From the NCBI GenBank assembly GCA_902373525.1, contig CABKMN010000111.1, positions 1-7,665 of the forward strand: a stretch of 7,665 nt of DNA. The letters run 5' to 3'. The first letter of the stretch is position 1, and each line of letters starts with the position of its first letter. Below are positions 5,445 through 7,665 of this stretch, one piece after another. Source of the DNA: an uncultured Bilophila sp. (lineage in GTDB: Bacteria > Desulfobacterota > Desulfovibrionia > Desulfovibrionales > Desulfovibrionaceae). The notes below the pieces were generated by a model, which worked only from the letters and a program-made list of their open reading frames with translations, had not been told where the DNA came from and made no database searches. The position numbers were made by a program, and so were the translations under genes.

Positions 5445-7665
5445 GTTTTCATGTTGGGAGGGTATGATACACACATTTTTCCAGGAACACCAGCGGCAAT
5501 GCGCGCCTTCCCGCGGACGGAATTCAGGGCAGCGCTCCATGTGCAGCAGGATGAAGCCGATAAGCTGCGGGATGCGTTCCAGCGCCTGTTCCCGCTCTTC
5601 GGCGGTCATGCCCTTGCCGAACAGGGGGCGCTCCGTCCCGTCTTCGCCGAGCGCGACGAAGGCGGCGTCGAGCACCGGTTTTCCCGTGGCCCGTCCGTAC
5701 AAATAACAATAATACAGCAACTGCACCGTGGGAATACGTTGCGCCAGCATCGGCAGCGGATCGCGATCCGGGTCCGGCTCGGAAGCGGCGTCCGCGGCCC
5801 GTTCCTGGGAAAACGTCTCCCAGAAGGCTTCGTCCGACCAGATGTCGGGACGCAGGGCCTTGATGCGCCCCGTCTTGTAGTCGAGGATGACCGCCCCCTC
5901 TTCCGACGTGCCGTCGGCGTCCTCCTGCTCGCGCCAGTCCACGCGGTCGAGGTTGCCGGTGAGGCGCCGGACGCGTCCGCCGACTTCGATTTCGGCGTCG
6001 TATTCCTCCTCAAGCGCAAGCACTTCGGTCTGTTCCGGCTGCGCGCGCAGGAACATGGAGAGCCGCTCCGGCCCGGTGACGGACAGCATGGCCGCGCTTT
6101 CCGGAGGCAGAGCGTCGGAGAGCCCGGACGCCTCAAGGGCGGTTCCGAAGAGAGCGCGGAGCGCCCCTTCGTCGAGGGTGGGCAGATCGGGATCGCCGGA
6201 CTGCGCGTCGCGGCGCACGGTTTTGCCCACGGCGGGCGCGTAGAAATCCTTGAGCACGCCGTGCAGGAGCACGCCCACCGCCGCCGGATCGTCGTCCTCG
6301 TTCACTTCGTCGATGGGCGCGATGGCGCACAGCCGTTCGTAGTAGTAGCGCAGGGGGCAGGTCAGGTAGGCGTCCAGCCGGGTGGCCGAGAGCGGGTGCT
6401 TGAGGGACGCGGCGATCTGCTCGCGGATGGCCGGGGTCTTGGGGACGGACTTGCGTACCCTGACCGGCGGGCGCACGTCGAGGGAGGCGGTGCGGAGCGG
6501 TTCGCGGCCCGGTTTCAGCCGGTGCCCGCGCGCCTGTTCCTCGCGCCAGATGAGTTCTTCCACGAGGCGGCTCCGCTGTTTCTTGCCGTCGAACAGCCCC
6601 GAGGTTTCCACGCCTTCCTGCCAGTACAGCCAGACCTCGTCGGCTCCGGCGAGCAGGCGGTGGAAGGTGTAGGCCGCGAGCTGTTCGCGGTTCCGGGTAT
6701 CGGGCAGCCCGAGCAGGGCGCGCAGGCTGTCCGGCAGGAGCGGGCTGCGGATCGGCGCGCCGGGGAGCCGGTCGTCGGTGACGTCCACGAGGAACACGCG
6801 GGAAAAACGCAGCAGTCGGGTTTCCAGCATGCCGAGGACCTGTAGGCCGGTCAGGGGGTCGGCTTCGAAGGGCACGCGCTCGGCGCGGATGAGTTCCAGC
6901 AGCATGGCCTGCATGAGCGGCCACGGCAGGGGCGTATCCGCCATGCCGTTGTCCCTGAGGGCGGGGATGACCCGCTGCATGAGGCGGAACAGGCATTCCG
7001 CGTCGATGGGGAAACGCGACCAGATGTCGGTCCTGCCGCTGCCCGTGCCGGTTTCGTCGTTGCCGCTTCCGTAGACGAGCAGGGTGTCGCACAGGCCGGA
7101 GAGGGCGTCCGCAAGCCCGCCGAGCGATCCGGCGCGGGCCCACGTATCCACAGTGTCGCGCAGGAGGCGGCGCACCAGTTCCCGGACGGCGGGCATGGCC
7201 GCGGCGGCGTCGGGTGCGGCGTCGGCGAAGAAGTCGTCCAGCGCGCCTTCGGCGACGGCGTGGGGATCGGCGTAGCGGCTGCCGTTGCGGAGGCGGGTTT
7301 CCATGTTCTGGAACACGTCGCGCAGGGAGACGCCGTTGGCTTCGAGCAGGCGCAGGTAGGGATGGCGCACGAGGTCGGCGAGCGCCTTCCAGTGCGTCAT
7401 GCCGCCCGGCTGGCGGCGGTTGCGGACGTCGAGCACGGTTTCCAGCAGCCGGAACAGGAGCGAGCGTTCGAGCGGGTAGCCGAGCGAGATGTTGCAGTCC
7501 TTGCGCGGCAGGTGGTGCAGCACCGGCAGCAGCGCGCCGCTGTGCGCGAGGGCCACGGCGATGTCGAGTTGCGAGGTCGGGATCGGGAGGGCTGTGATCG
7601 GGGTGGGCCCGCCGGGGGAAGGGAGAGGGAACCCTTCTGGAGAAGGGCTTCCCTCTCCCTTCCCC
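5436..7665 (-). CDS. AddB-type PD-(D/E)XK nuclease, 5' end missing
   Basis: C-terminal part of an AddB/RexB-like protein: inactivated helicase fold plus RecB-family nuclease, partner of AddA in end resection at double-strand breaks. The frame has a GTG at 7556 (706 residues from there) but stays open to the right edge, so the gene probably starts outside. AddB-type proteins usually run about 900-1150 residues, and NISLGYPLERS (22-32 from the GTG) belongs to mid-protein. Numbered from that GTG: helicase-like VFLVDVTDDRLPG at 254-266, nuclease His432 in GVLLHG, GNLDRVD at 534-540, ILDYKTG at 557-563 (Asp559, Lys561) and VQLLYY at 611-616. Cys400 plus C-x2-C-x5-C (687, 690, 696) match the AddB iron-sulfur staple. 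The nuclease looks intact. The first codons in the window come from the repeat at 7615-7665 and encode Gly/Pro/Ser-rich sequence. Confidence 0.82.
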   Translation of the reverse strand, partial: GKGEGSPSPEGFPLPSPGGPTPITALPIPTSQLDIAVALAHSGALLPVLHHLPRKDCNISLGYPLERSLLFRLLETVLDVRNRRQPGGMTHWKALADLVRHPYLRLLEANGVSLRDVFQNMETRLRNGSRYADPHAVAEGALDDFFADAAPDAAAAMPAVRELVRRLLRDTVDTWARAGSLGGLADALSGLCDTLLVYGSGNDETGTGSGRTDIWSRFPIDAECLFRLMQRVIPALRDNGMADTPLPWPLMQAMLLELIRAERVPFEADPLTGLQVLGMLETRLLRFSRVFLVDVTDDRLPGAPIRSPLLPDSLRALLGLPDTRNREQLAAYTFHRLLAGADEVWLYWQEGVETSGLFDGKKQRSRLVEELIWREEQARGHRLKPGREPLRTASLDVRPPVRVRKSVPKTPAIREQIAASLKHPLSATRLDAYLTCPLRYYYERLCAIAPIDEVNEDDDPAAVGVLLHGVLKDFYAPAVGKTVRRDAQSGDPDLPTLDEGALRALFGTALEASGLSDALPPESAAMLSVTGPERLSMFLRAQPEQTEVLALEEEYDAEIEVGGRVRRLTGNLDRVDWREQEDADGTSEEGAVILDYKTGRIKALRPDIWSDEAFWETFSQERAADAASEPDPDRDPLPMLAQRIPTVQLLYYCYLYGRATGKPVLDAAFVALGEDGTERPLFGKGMTAEEREQALERIPQLIGFILLHMERCPEFRPREGAHCRWCSWKNVCIIPSQHENRA
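7615..7665. repeat. Second copy of the palindromic repeat, in frame in the nuclease
   Basis: Arms 7615-7631 and 7649-7665 are perfect 17-base inverted repeats (GGGGAAGGGAGAGGGAA and its complement). After a bulged C (7648), CCCTT (7632-7636) pairs with AAGGG (7643-7647) around CTGGAG. Read on the minus strand it aligns with the element at 1-52: same outer arms, same CTCCAG centre, with paired differences in the stem. The nuclease frame passes through without a stop and reads KGEGSPSPEGFPLPS. Either it is a protein-coding palindromic insert, or an intergenic or assembly-edge repeat lying before a truncated gene. Confidence 0.85.

Noticed and set aside
4317..6845. An 842-codon plus-strand open frame across the flavoprotein and nuclease genes
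   Set aside because: It is antisense to two well-supported genes, runs through the structured junction between them, and its translation is His/Gly/Ala/Arg-rich with no domain. Long antisense frames are expected in GC-rich genes with biased third positions.
1..7665. CRISPR array, tRNA, rRNA, prophage or insertion sequence
   Set aside because: No regularly spaced direct repeats, no tRNA-like cloverleaf, no rRNA stretch and no transposase or integrase frame were seen on either strand.

Overview
The window looks like a piece of a GC-rich (about 60-65% by eye), Gram-negative, strictly anaerobic chromosome, most likely a deltaproteobacterium (Desulfobacterota) of the Desulfovibrio/Bilophila kind. 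Lipid A synthesis (lpxB) shows a Gram-negative envelope. A class II cobaltochelatase of the CbiK family and a cysteine-rich nitronate-monooxygenase-like flavoprotein fit an anaerobe. The taxonomic call is inference from gene content and style, not from a marker gene.

Layout. Positions 1-52 are a perfect palindromic hairpin just past the lpxB stop. Positions 60-3002 hold a tight three-gene minus-strand operon. In transcription order it is an RmlD-fold nucleotide-sugar reductase homologue, a polytopic membrane protein with two nucleoside-recognition (Gate) domains, and lpxB. The joints are a 1-nt gap and a 4-nt ATGA overlap. A 127-bp divergent intergenic region separates this operon from a single plus-strand cbiK-like gene (3130-3942). 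After cbiK comes a 296-bp gene-free stretch packed with five consecutive hairpins (3943-4238), lying between convergent genes. The minus strand then carries an NPD/FabK-type flavoprotein (4239-5366). Upstream of it is a large AddB-type PD-(D/E)XK nuclease gene (5436 to the right edge), incomplete at its 5' end. A second palindromic repeat, related to the one at position 1, occupies the last 51 bases and lies in frame with the nuclease.

How the genes relate. The operon points to the cell envelope: LpxB makes the lipid A disaccharide, the RmlD-like protein belongs to a nucleotide-sugar family, and the membrane protein is probably a transporter or permease-like partner. CbiK would supply cobalt-sirohydrochlorin (B12) or metallated sirohydrochlorin. 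The nuclease would act in double-strand-break repair and recombination. No CRISPR array, tRNA, rRNA, transposase or phage gene is visible.

Most worth checking: (1) the RmlD-like protein has lost both residues of the YxxxK catalytic pair; (2) the CbiK-like protein has Asn where the metal-binding Glu is expected; (3) the window begins and ends in two diverged copies of one palindromic repeat, and the right-hand copy reads through in frame within the nuclease gene. I did not find a clearly new multi-gene system; the rest is ordinary core genome.
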